Shown one piece after another: positions 12,682-18,497 of a stretch of 18,497 nt of DNA. Position 1 is the stretch's first letter, and the number at the start of each line of letters is the position of its first letter. Location of the stretch: assembly GCF_000716675.1 (NCBI RefSeq), contig NZ_JNXT01000102.1, positions 1-18,497 of the forward strand. The letters run 5' to 3'. The notes beneath the pieces are model-generated. The model was given only the letters and a program-made list of their open reading frames with translations. It was not told where the DNA came from and searched no databases. The translations under genes were made by a program, and so were the position numbers. This DNA is from Streptomyces alboflavus (GTDB lineage: Bacteria; Actinomycetota; Actinomycetes; Streptomycetales; Streptomycetaceae).

Positions 12682-13947
12682 GTGCCTGTCTCGAAAAAGA
12701 CCGCCGTGCTGCTCGCCACGGCGACGCTGCTGTCCCTGTCGACCGCCACCACCGCGTTCGCCGACGACAAACCGGGCGGTGGGGCCGATGAGACGGGCAA
12801 GCCGAAACCGCCCGCCTCGATGTCGACGGTCGGCGGCGCCCGCCTCGGCAAGCCGGGTACGCAGGTGGACCTGAAGGGCGGCGCCCCGGTGCTGCCGAAG
12901 AAGCTGTCGGCCCGGTCCTGGATGGTGTCGGACGCCGAGTCCGGCGAGGTCCTCGCCGCGCACAACGCGCACTGGCGGCTCGCCCCTGCCTCCACCCTGA
13001 AGATGTTGTTCGCGGACACGGTGCTGCCGAAGTTCCCGAAGAACCAGAAGCACAAGGTCGAGCTGACGGACCTCCAGGGCGTCGGCGCGGGCAGCAGCAT
13101 GGTCGGCGTCAAGGAGAACGAGACGTACTCCGTCCACGACCTGTGGCTCGGGGTGTTCCTGCGCTCCGGCAACGACGCGGTGCACGTCCTGTCGGCGATG
13201 AACGGCGGCGTCCGGCAGACCGTCAAGGACATGCAGGCGCACGCCGAGGAGCTGCAGGCCCTGGACACGAACGTCGTCACGCCCGACGGCTACGACGAGA
13301 AGGGCCAGGTGTCGTCCGCGTACGACCTGACCCTGTTCGCCCGCTCCGGTCTGCAGAAGAAGGACTTCCGCGAGTACTGCTCGACGGCCACCGCGAAGTT
13401 CCCCGGCGCGACGGAGAAGATCAAGAAGGGCAAGAACAAGGGCAAGACGAAGCGTGAGCCCTTCGAGATCCAGAACACCAACCGGCTCCTGACCGGCGCC
13501 ATGGGCCTCGACCCGTACAAGGGCATCGCGGGCGTCAAGAACGGCTCGACGACCAACGCGGGCAACACGTTCACGGGCGTCGCCGAGCGCGACGGCAAGG
13601 TGCTGCTCGTCACCGTCATGAACCCCGACTCCGGCGAGGAGCACGCCGTCTACAAGGAGACGGAGCGGCTCCTCGACTGGGGCTTCGCCGCCAGCGGCAA
13701 GGTCGAGCCGGTCGGCGAGCTGGTCGCCCCCAAGGGCGCGAACACCGGCTCCGGCAAGGGCGCGCCGGGCGAGGCGGGCGGCGCCGACAGCGCCAAGAAC
13801 GCCGCCGCGGAGTCCGAAGGGAAGTCCGGCGGCATGGGCGTGGCGCTCGGCGTCACCGCCGGTGTGCTCGTGCTGATCGCGGGCGGTCTGTTCCTGCTCA
13901 ACCGCCGCTGGCCGCTGCCCGACCTGGTGCGTCGCCGCCGGTCGTGA
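12682..13947 (+). CDS. D-alanyl-D-alanine carboxypeptidase (peptidase S11), membrane-anchored
   Basis: The 421-aa protein has a signal peptide (KK, hydrophobic core, AFA cleavage site near residue 27), a penicillin-binding-protein fold with active-site STLK (S104, K107) in APASTLKML, and SGN (162-164). The third motif, normally KTG, reads KNG (286-288) within GVKNGSTTNAGNTFTG. A Gly/Ala-rich spacer and a C-terminal helix (385-406) ending in RRRRS anchor it outside the cell. It should trim the terminal D-Ala from peptidoglycan stem peptides. A Lys-rich loop (IKKGKNKGKTKRE, 247-259) is unusual. The GTG at 12682 is chosen because the signal peptide begins there and a -10 sequence lies just before it; the frame is open further upstream but is not family-like. 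Its 3' end overlaps the convergent YihY gene by 50 bp. Confidence 0.9.
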   Translation: MPVSKKTAVLLATATLLSLSTATTAFADDKPGGGADETGKPKPPASMSTVGGARLGKPGTQVDLKGGAPVLPKKLSARSWMVSDAESGEVLAAHNAHWRLAPASTLKMLFADTVLPKFPKNQKHKVELTDLQGVGAGSSMVGVKENETYSVHDLWLGVFLRSGNDAVHVLSAMNGGVRQTVKDMQAHAEELQALDTNVVTPDGYDEKGQVSSAYDLTLFARSGLQKKDFREYCSTATAKFPGATEKIKKGKNKGKTKREPFEIQNTNRLLTGAMGLDPYKGIAGVKNGSTTNAGNTFTGVAERDGKVLLVTVMNPDSGEEHAVYKETERLLDWGFAASGKVEPVGELVAPKGANTGSGKGAPGEAGGADSAKNAAAESEGKSGGMGVALGVTAGVLVLIAGGLFLLNRRWPLPDLVRRRRS

Positions 13948-14836
13948 CGGACCCCGAGGGCTCCGAGGGCTCCGCGGGCTCCGCCGCCTTGGCGGAGCTC
14001 GTCGCCGTCCACGCCGCGCAGAAGAGCAGCAGCTTCGCGGTGAAGTTGATCCACAGGAGCAGGGCGACGGGCACGCCGAACGCGCCGTACATGCTCTTCG
14101 CCGCGACGCCCTTCATATAGCTGCCGAGCAGCACCTTCAGAAGCTCGAACCCGGCCGCGCCGATCAGCGCGGCGACGATCAGCGCGCGCCGGGGCGGCTG
14201 CACGCCGGGCAGCAGCGTCAGGACGTACAGCAGGAGCAGGAAGTCCGCGAGGACGGCGATGGCGAACGCGAGGACCTGAAGCAGTACGCCACCGGCGCCG
14301 TCCCGGTCGACGCCGAGCTGGTCGGCCGTCCAGCCGACCGCCGTCGAGGCGATGGCGGAGGCGAGCAGCGAGGCGAGGCCCACACCGCCGAGCCCCGCGA
14401 GCACGCCGAGGTCCTTGACCTTCCGCAGCACCGGGTTCTCGTCGGTGTCGTCGAGCTCCCAGACCGCGCGCAGGCACTCCCTTATCGAGCCGACCCAGCC
14501 CACGCCGGTGAAGAGCAGCAGCGCGCCCGCGACGAGGCCGACGGTGCCCGCGTTGGCGATCAGGGCGTCCAGGTCGAGCTGGTCGGAGATCCCGGGCACC
14601 TGCTCGGAGATCTTGTCCTCGATGCGCTTCACCTGGCTCTTGCTGAGCGCGGCGGCGGAGATCGCGGCGGCCACCGTGATCAGCGGGAAGAGCGCGATGA
14701 AGCTGATGAACGTCATCGCGGCCGCGAGCCTGCTCCAGTGGACGCGGTCGAGACGTTCGTAGGAGTGCCACGCGTGTGTGCGCATGAGCCGCTCCACGAG
14801 CGGACCGATGCCGGGGAGCTTCTTCAGCCAGTCCAT
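13898..14836 (-). CDS. YihY/BrkB-family inner membrane protein
   Basis: The 312-aa protein has six membrane helices (about 38-62, 95-115, 145-165, 187-210, 218-238, 252-276). Family hallmarks are AAAMTFISFIALFPLI in helix 1, FTGVGWVGSIRECLRAVWELDD after helix 2, and YGAFGVPVALLLWINFTAKLLLF near the end (each a single block). The family was once annotated as ribonuclease BN but is a membrane protein, possibly a transporter or flippase-like; its substrate is not established. The ATG at 14836 lies inside the GtrA gene, whose stop is 13 bases further on, so it is the last gene of the overlapping PAP2-UbiA-GtrA-YihY operon. A 26-residue Ala/Pro/Glu-rich tail follows the last helix. Being in this operon it could help move a lipid-linked sugar or polymer. 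Confidence 0.85.
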   Translation of the reverse strand: MDWLKKLPGIGPLVERLMRTHAWHSYERLDRVHWSRLAAAMTFISFIALFPLITVAAAISAAALSKSQVKRIEDKISEQVPGISDQLDLDALIANAGTVGLVAGALLLFTGVGWVGSIRECLRAVWELDDTDENPVLRKVKDLGVLAGLGGVGLASLLASAIASTAVGWTADQLGVDRDGAGGVLLQVLAFAIAVLADFLLLLYVLTLLPGVQPPRRALIVAALIGAAGFELLKVLLGSYMKGVAAKSMYGAFGVPVALLLWINFTAKLLLFCAAWTATSSAKAAEPAEPSEPSGSVTTGGDAPGRAAASGG

Positions 14837-15348
14837 GTCGTCCGCGCCACCTGTCTCGCCTGTCTCACGTGTGCTGTCGCCGCGCCCCGGTAACGGAACA
14901 CCAGGGTCCGGGTACCCCAGAATCGCAGGACAGTGGCCAGTGCCATCCCGATTCCCGCCCCGGAAACCGTGTCGGCGCGCCGCGAGGTGAGGCCGAGGCC
15001 GTAGTGGGAGACCGCGAGGCACAGGAGCTGGACGAGGGCGCCCGCGATGTTGACGGCGAAGAAGATCCCGTACTGGCGCAGCCGCGAGACGCCGTCCGGC
15101 GCCTGCCGGTAGGTGCCGAAGGCGTTGCCCGTGTACGCCACGCTGCATCCGGCCACGAACGACAGGGCCTTGGCGGTGAGCGGGTCGAGGCCGACGGGTC
15201 CGCGCAGCCAGAGGAAGAGCCCGAGGTCGGCGGCGTACGCGCACAGGCCGACGGCGGCGAAGGCGGCCAGCTCGGGCCCTGCGGCACGCAGCCGGGCGAC
15301 CACGGAACGCGGTCGTCCGCCCCGCCGCCGCGCCTGGACCGCCCTCAC
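14824..15348 (-). CDS. GtrA-family membrane protein (Rv3789-like)
   Basis: The 174-aa protein has four membrane helices (about 27-47, 58-78, 93-115, 128-148) and the GtrA pattern: FAAVGLCAYAADLGLFLWL, then KALSFVAGCSVAYTGNAFGTYR, then RFWGTRTLVFRYR at the end. GtrA proteins are thought to flip or position polyprenyl-linked sugars; the mycobacterial homologue Rv3789 is linked to decaprenyl-phosphoryl-arabinose and arabinosyltransfer. The GTG at 15348 shares bases with the upstream stop (GTGA), so I prefer it to an in-frame start at 15384 that would overlap more. Its stop lies 13 bases inside the YihY gene. Order and overlap with the phosphoribosyltransferase gene strongly suggest the same pathway. 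Confidence 0.85.
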   Translation of the reverse strand: MRAVQARRRGGRPRSVVARLRAAGPELAAFAAVGLCAYAADLGLFLWLRGPVGLDPLTAKALSFVAGCSVAYTGNAFGTYRQAPDGVSRLRQYGIFFAVNIAGALVQLLCLAVSHYGLGLTSRRADTVSGAGIGMALATVLRFWGTRTLVFRYRGAATAHVRQARQVARTTWTG

Positions 15349-16331
15349 CAGTCCGCGACCGCGAACCCGTACATGGCGAGCCACGCCAGACCGATCAGGG
15401 CGAGCGCGCGGTCGCGCAGGACGACGTCCTCGGGCTCACCGGCCGTGCCCCGGTCGGCGAAGACGGCGTACCGCAGGATCGCGAGGATGAAGGCGACCAT
15501 CGACAGCTGCCGCCACGGCAGCAGCCCGGTGCCCTCGATGCCGCCGCTCTCCATGGCCCACAGGCAGTACGCGAGGACGGCGACCCCGGCCGCGAGCTGC
15601 CAGACGAACCGCAGATAGCCGGTCGTGTACGAGGTGAGCAACGCGCGCGTCGCACCGATCCGTTGGGTGCGCCCGGCCGCCGCCGCGGCCTCGGCGGCCC
15701 GCTCCATCTGCACGGCCTCGGAGTAGCGCTTGGCGGACACCATGAACAGCGCGCCGAAGCCTGTGGTGATCAGGAACCAGCGCGACAGCGGGATGCCGAG
15801 GGCGACACCGCCGATCATCGCCCGCATCAGGAATCCGGTGGTGACGACGGCGAGGTCGACGACGAGGACGTGCTTGAGGCTGACGCAGTACGCGAACTGC
15901 ATCACGACGTACGCGCCGAGCAGGACCGCCGTGAGCGGGGTGCACAGGACGGCCGCGGCGGCGGGCGCGAGGGCGGCGAGCAGCCCGCCGACGGCGTACG
16001 CGACGGGCACCGGGACCTGCCCGGCGGCCACGGGGCGGCGGCACTTGGTGGGGTGGGCGCGGTCGGCGTCGGCGTCGCGGGCGTCGTTGATGAGGTAGAC
16101 GGCGGCCGCGGCGGCCGTGAACAGGGCGAAGACCAGGGCGACTTGGGTCAGGGCGTGGCGTGAGAACAGCTCGCCCGCGGCCGCGGGGGCGGCGATGACA
16201 AGGACGTTCTTGACCCATTGGCGGGGCCGGGCGGTCTTCAGGAGGCCCAGCGGGAGCGCGCCGGGGCCCGGCTCGGGGCGGCCGGGGCCGAGAGGGGGCT
16301 TGTGGTCGAGGACGGCGGCGCGGTCAGGCAT
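15345..16331 (-). CDS. Decaprenyl-phosphate phosphoribosyltransferase (UbiA superfamily, Rv3806c-like)
   Basis: The 328-aa protein is a polytopic UbiA-type prenyltransferase. Motif 1 reads NDARDADADRAHPTKCRRP (82-100), the NDxxDxxxD form and HPTK continuation typical of the enzyme that joins 5-phosphoribosyl pyrophosphate to decaprenyl phosphate, rather than of quinone or haem prenyltransferases. YCVSLKHVLVVDLAVV (148-163) and SAKRYSE (199-205) also fit that group. The product would be decaprenyl-phosphoryl-5-phosphoribose, the first committed intermediate of the arabinose donor pathway. The ATG at 16331 has GGAGGGGAG (complement of 16341-16349) upstream and overlaps the PAP2 gene by 8 bases. 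The next gene, GtrA, overlaps by 4. Prenyl chain length in this organism cannot be read from the sequence. Confidence 0.9.
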   Translation of the reverse strand: MPDRAAVLDHKPPLGPGRPEPGPGALPLGLLKTARPRQWVKNVLVIAAPAAAGELFSRHALTQVALVFALFTAAAAAVYLINDARDADADRAHPTKCRRPVAAGQVPVPVAYAVGGLLAALAPAAAAVLCTPLTAVLLGAYVVMQFAYCVSLKHVLVVDLAVVTTGFLMRAMIGGVALGIPLSRWFLITTGFGALFMVSAKRYSEAVQMERAAEAAAAAGRTQRIGATRALLTSYTTGYLRFVWQLAAGVAVLAYCLWAMESGGIEGTGLLPWRQLSMVAFILAILRYAVFADRGTAGEPEDVVLRDRALALIGLAWLAMYGFAVADW

Positions 16332-16860
16332 GGGTGCGGGCTCCCCTCCAGGTCGTGCCGGCGCGGGCGGCGAACGCGCCGAGGGCGGCGCCCGCCGCGA
16401 CGTCCGACGGGTAGTGCACGCCGACGACCATGCGGGACACACACATCGCGGCGGCGAGCGGCGGCAGGACGCGGGCTCCTGCCGGGCGCAGCGCGCCGTA
16501 CGCGACGGCGGCCGCGACGGCCGACGTGGCGTGCGAACTGGGGAAGGAGTGGCGGCCCGCGGTGCGCACCAGCGGCTCGACGTGACCGGGCCGCGGGCGC
16601 CGCACGATCCGCTTCACGCCCATGCTGGCCAGGTGCGCCGCCGCGGTGAGCGCGGCGCCGCGCAGCCAGTCGGCGCGCCGCTCCCGGTCGAGCGCCGCGC
16701 CCGCGAGGCCCGCGGCCAGCCAGAGCGCGCCGTGCTCGCCGCTCCACGACAGGGTCCGGGCGGCGGCGGCCACGCGCGGGTCGCGCCCGCAGTCGCGCAG
16801 CGCGGCAAGCAGTCGAAGATCGACGGCACGCAGCAGCCGGAGATCGACGGCACGCGGCAC
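16324..16860 (-). CDS. PAP2-family phosphatase (probable decaprenyl-phosphoryl-phosphoribose phosphatase, Rv3807c-like)
   Basis: The 178-aa protein contains the full acid-phosphatase triad of the PAP2 family: KRIVRRPRP (K-x6-RP), FPSSHATSA (PSxxH variant) and SRMVVGVHYPSD (SR-x5-H-x3-D), with hydrophobic helices between. Its place at the head of the phosphoribosyltransferase operon suggests it removes the 5-phosphate from decaprenyl-phosphoryl-5-phosphoribose, as proposed for Rv3807c. I chose the GTG at 16860 because a strong ribosome binding site (GGAGGAGGAAGG, complement of 16868-16879) ends 7 bases before it; the open frame reaches a GTG at 16899, but that would put the site inside the gene. 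Residues 3-18 are a perfect duplication of RAVDLRLL. Its stop overlaps the next gene by 8 bases. Confidence 0.85.
   Translation of the reverse strand: MPRAVDLRLLRAVDLRLLAALRDCGRDPRVAAAARTLSWSGEHGALWLAAGLAGAALDRERRADWLRGAALTAAAHLASMGVKRIVRRPRPGHVEPLVRTAGRHSFPSSHATSAVAAAVAYGALRPAGARVLPPLAAAMCVSRMVVGVHYPSDVAAGAALGAFAARAGTTWRGARTHA
16811..16858. repeat. 24-bp tandem duplication at the start of the PAP2 gene
   Basis: Units at 16811-16834 and 16835-16858 differ at 3 of 24 positions and encode two copies of RAVDLRLL immediately after the initiator. All three differences leave the protein repeat unchanged, so the duplication is not brand new or is maintained at protein level. Confidence 0.8.
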
Positions 16861-17030
16861 CCCGCCCCCTTCCTCCTCCACAATCCGCTCATTAATCACA
16901 TATCGACTCTTCTACTAAAAACCTCAATAACTACGGCAATCTTTAATGACACTCCCTCAATCACCCATTTCGGTGAGGAGACCGAGGAAGGTGAGCAACC
17001 CATCTGATATCGGGCGATACGGTCACTGGC
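16861..17030. promoter_or_regulatory. AT-rich divergent promoter region between PAP2 operon and dprE1-like gene
   Basis: Bases 16881-16970 contain 34 G/C out of 90, in a window where most DNA is over 70% GC. On the minus strand a possible promoter is TTGAGG (complement of 16922-16927), 17 bases, GATATG (complement of 16899-16904), leading to the PAP2 ribosome binding site. On the plus strand TACGGT (17018-17023) lies 7 bases before the ATG at 17031, suggesting a leaderless start. No coding sequence was seen. Confidence 0.55.
17008..17019. promoter_or_regulatory. Short palindrome overlapping the dprE1-like -10 region
   Basis: TATCG-GG-CGATA is a perfect dyad whose right end overlaps the first two bases of the proposed -10 (TACGGT, 17018-17023). 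A protein bound here would block transcription of the oxidoreductase gene. The arms are only 5 bases, so chance is possible. Confidence 0.3.
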
Positions 17031-18416
17031 ATGCCAGCCACCCAGCCCTCAGCCCCCGCGTCCGCCCCCGTCCCCGCCCCCGTCCCCCTCACCGGCTGGG
17101 GCAGGACCGCGCCCTCCGCCGCCCACGTGGTGCGCCCCCGCACGCACGAGGAGGCCGTGGCCGCGCTGCGCGTCTGTGCCGAGCGCGGCGGGATCGCGCG
17201 CGGGCTCGGGCGGGCGTACGGGGACGCGGCGCAGAACGCGGGCGGCGCGGTCCTGGACATGACGGGCCTGGACCGCGTGCACGTCATCGACGCGGACGCG
17301 GGCACGGTCGTGTGCGACGCGGGCGTCTCGCTGCACCGCCTGATGGAAGTGCTGCTGCCGCTCGGCTGGTTCGTGCCGGTGACCCCCGGCACCCGCTACG
17401 TCACCGTCGGCGGCGCGATCGGCGCCGACATCCACGGCAAGAACCACCACGTGTCCGGCTCCTTCGCCCGCCACGTCCGCTCCCTCGAACTCCTCACGGC
17501 CGACGGCACGGTACGCACCGTCGAGCCGGGCACTCCCCTCTTCGACGCGACGGCCGGCGGCATGGGCCTGACCGGCGTCATCCTGTCCGCGACCCTCCGG
17601 CTCCACCCCGTCGAGACGTCCCTGATGGCCGTCGACACCGAACGCGCCGCCGACCTCGACGACTTGATGGCCCGCCTCACCGCCACGGACCACCGCTACC
17701 GCTACTCCGTCGCCTGGATCGACCTGCTCGCCCGGGGCGCCGCGACCGGCCGCGCGGTCCTCACCCGCGGCGACCACGCCCCCCTCGACGCCCTCCCCGC
17801 CCGCGCCCGCACCGCCCCCCTCGCCTTCCGCCCCCGGCAGCTCCCCGCCGCCCCCCGCTTCGTCCCCGAAGGGCTCCTCGGCCGACGCTCCGTGGGCCTC
17901 TTCAACGAGCTCTGGTACCGCAAGGCTCCCCGCGCCCGCCACGGGCAGCTCCAGAAGCTCTCCGCCTTCTTCCACCCGCTGGACGGCGTCCCCCACTGGA
18001 ACCGGGTCTACGGCCCCGGCGGCTTCATCCAGTACCAGTTCGTCGTCGGCTACGGCGCCGAGGAGGCCCTGCGCCGCATCGTCCACCGGATCTCCGCTCA
18101 CCGGTGCCCGTCCTTCCTCGCCGTCCTCAAGCGCTTCGGCGACGCCGGTCCGGGCTGGCTCTCCTTCCCCATGCCCGGCTGGACCCTGGCCCTGGACATC
18201 CCCGCGAACCTGCCTGGCCTCGCGGCCCTCCTGGACGAGCTCGACACCGAGGTGGCCACGGCGGGCGGCCGCATCTACCTCGCCAAGGACTCCCGCCTCC
18301 GCCCCGACACCCTCGCCGCGATGTACCCCCGCCTCCCCGACTTCCGCACCCTCCGCCAGTCCCTCGACCCCACGTCCCTCTTCCGCTCGGACCTCTCCCG
18401 CCGCCTGACCTTGTGA
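17031..18416 (+). CDS. dprE1: DprE1-like decaprenyl-phosphoryl-ribose 2'-oxidase (FAD-binding)
   Basis: The 461-aa protein matches the length and order of mycobacterial DprE1, which oxidises decaprenyl-phosphoryl-ribose to the 2'-keto intermediate using FAD. The FAD domain has ARGLGRAYGDAAQNAGG (56-72), TPGTRYVTVGGAIGADIHGKNHH (118-140; H135 corresponds to the flavin-contacting His132) and GGMGLTGVI. The substrate side has SVAWIDL, NELWYRK, VYGPGGFIQYQF, FLAVLKRFG (K367) and RIYLAKDSR (K419, equal to Lys418). At position 387, Cys in the M. tuberculosis enzyme, this protein has Ala (SFPMPGWTLALD, 378-389). The first 18 residues are Ala/Pro-rich. It is divergent from the operon for the preceding steps. 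The DprE2 reductase that completes the epimerisation is not adjacent: a hairpin follows the stop. Confidence 0.9.
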   Translation: MPATQPSAPASAPVPAPVPLTGWGRTAPSAAHVVRPRTHEEAVAALRVCAERGGIARGLGRAYGDAAQNAGGAVLDMTGLDRVHVIDADAGTVVCDAGVSLHRLMEVLLPLGWFVPVTPGTRYVTVGGAIGADIHGKNHHVSGSFARHVRSLELLTADGTVRTVEPGTPLFDATAGGMGLTGVILSATLRLHPVETSLMAVDTERAADLDDLMARLTATDHRYRYSVAWIDLLARGAATGRAVLTRGDHAPLDALPARARTAPLAFRPRQLPAAPRFVPEGLLGRRSVGLFNELWYRKAPRARHGQLQKLSAFFHPLDGVPHWNRVYGPGGFIQYQFVVGYGAEEALRRIVHRISAHRCPSFLAVLKRFGDAGPGWLSFPMPGWTLALDIPANLPGLAALLDELDTEVATAGGRIYLAKDSRLRPDTLAAMYPRLPDFRTLRQSLDPTSLFRSDLSRRLTL

Positions 18417-18420
18417 CCCC

Positions 18421-18439
18421 CTGGGGGCTCCGCCCCCAG
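18421..18439 (+). terminator. Terminator-like hairpin after the dprE1-like gene
   Basis: CTGGGGGC-TCC-GCCCCCAG forms a perfect 8-bp stem with a 3-base loop 5 bases after the stop codon. It is nearly the same as the hairpin at 128-144 and is followed by the same AGACCCC run, so it is also an end fragment of the dispersed repeat. Bases 18440-18497 show no feature. Confidence 0.65.
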
Positions 18440-18497
18440 ACCCCCGGTTTCCCACCCACCCGCCCAAACTTGCACCACCTGACCAACAGCCCGGCAC

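Noticed and set aside
13650..14771. 373-codon minus-strand frame over the YihY gene
   Set aside because: It is an Arg-rich out-of-frame shadow; the YihY frame carries all membrane helices and family motifs.
16861..16899. Longer PAP2 protein starting at GTG 16899
   Set aside because: A strong ribosome binding site lies within this stretch, 7 bases before the GTG at 16860, so it is more likely leader RNA.
17049..18497. 482-codon minus-strand frame
   Set aside because: It is antisense to the well-supported DprE1-like gene and encodes a Gly/Glu/Val-rich sequence without any motif.

Overview
The window is very GC-rich, with strong G/C preference at third codon positions, frequent GTG starts, tight gene overlaps and several apparently leaderless starts. 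Together with the gene content (SCO4848-type membrane protein beside a D-Ala-D-Ala carboxypeptidase, MmpS-like and MMPL proteins) this points to the chromosome of a Streptomyces or close relative. No tRNA, rRNA, insertion sequence, phage gene or CRISPR array was seen.

Layout. 1-300: the apparent 3' end of a membrane-protein gene running into an interspersed palindromic repeat. 306-3763: a cupin protein (-), a VOC/glyoxalase-fold protein (+), a MarR regulator (-) divergent from an MFS exporter (+) with a palindromic operator between them, and an MmpS-like membrane protein (-). 4082-5468: an uncharacterised 151-aa protein and an ECF-type sigma factor (+), followed by strong hairpins. 5538-10958: a 962-aa MMPL transporter (-) with an unusual C-terminal regulatory-like domain, divergent from an OmpR-type response regulator and its histidine kinase (+); three near-identical 23-bp repeats lie in the divergent promoter region.

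10924-13947: a membrane-anchored metallophosphoesterase and a small SCO4848-type membrane protein (-), divergent from a secreted, membrane-anchored D-Ala-D-Ala carboxypeptidase (+). The phosphoesterase linker contains a copy of the repeat found at the left edge plus a 33-bp tandem repeat.

13898-18416: the most striking block. A compact, overlapping minus-strand operon (PAP2 phosphatase, UbiA-type decaprenyl-phosphate phosphoribosyltransferase, GtrA protein, YihY/BrkB membrane protein) is divergent from a DprE1-like FAD oxidoreductase across an AT-rich promoter island. These are the counterparts of the mycobacterial pathway that makes decaprenyl-phosphoryl-arabinose, the arabinose donor for arabinogalactan. 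Streptomycetes are not known to build that polymer, so the product and acceptor are open questions. The DprE1-like protein appears to have alanine where the M. tuberculosis enzyme has Cys387. The second epimerisation enzyme (DprE2) is not in the window.

All family assignments were made by reading sequences and recalling motifs; no database search was run.
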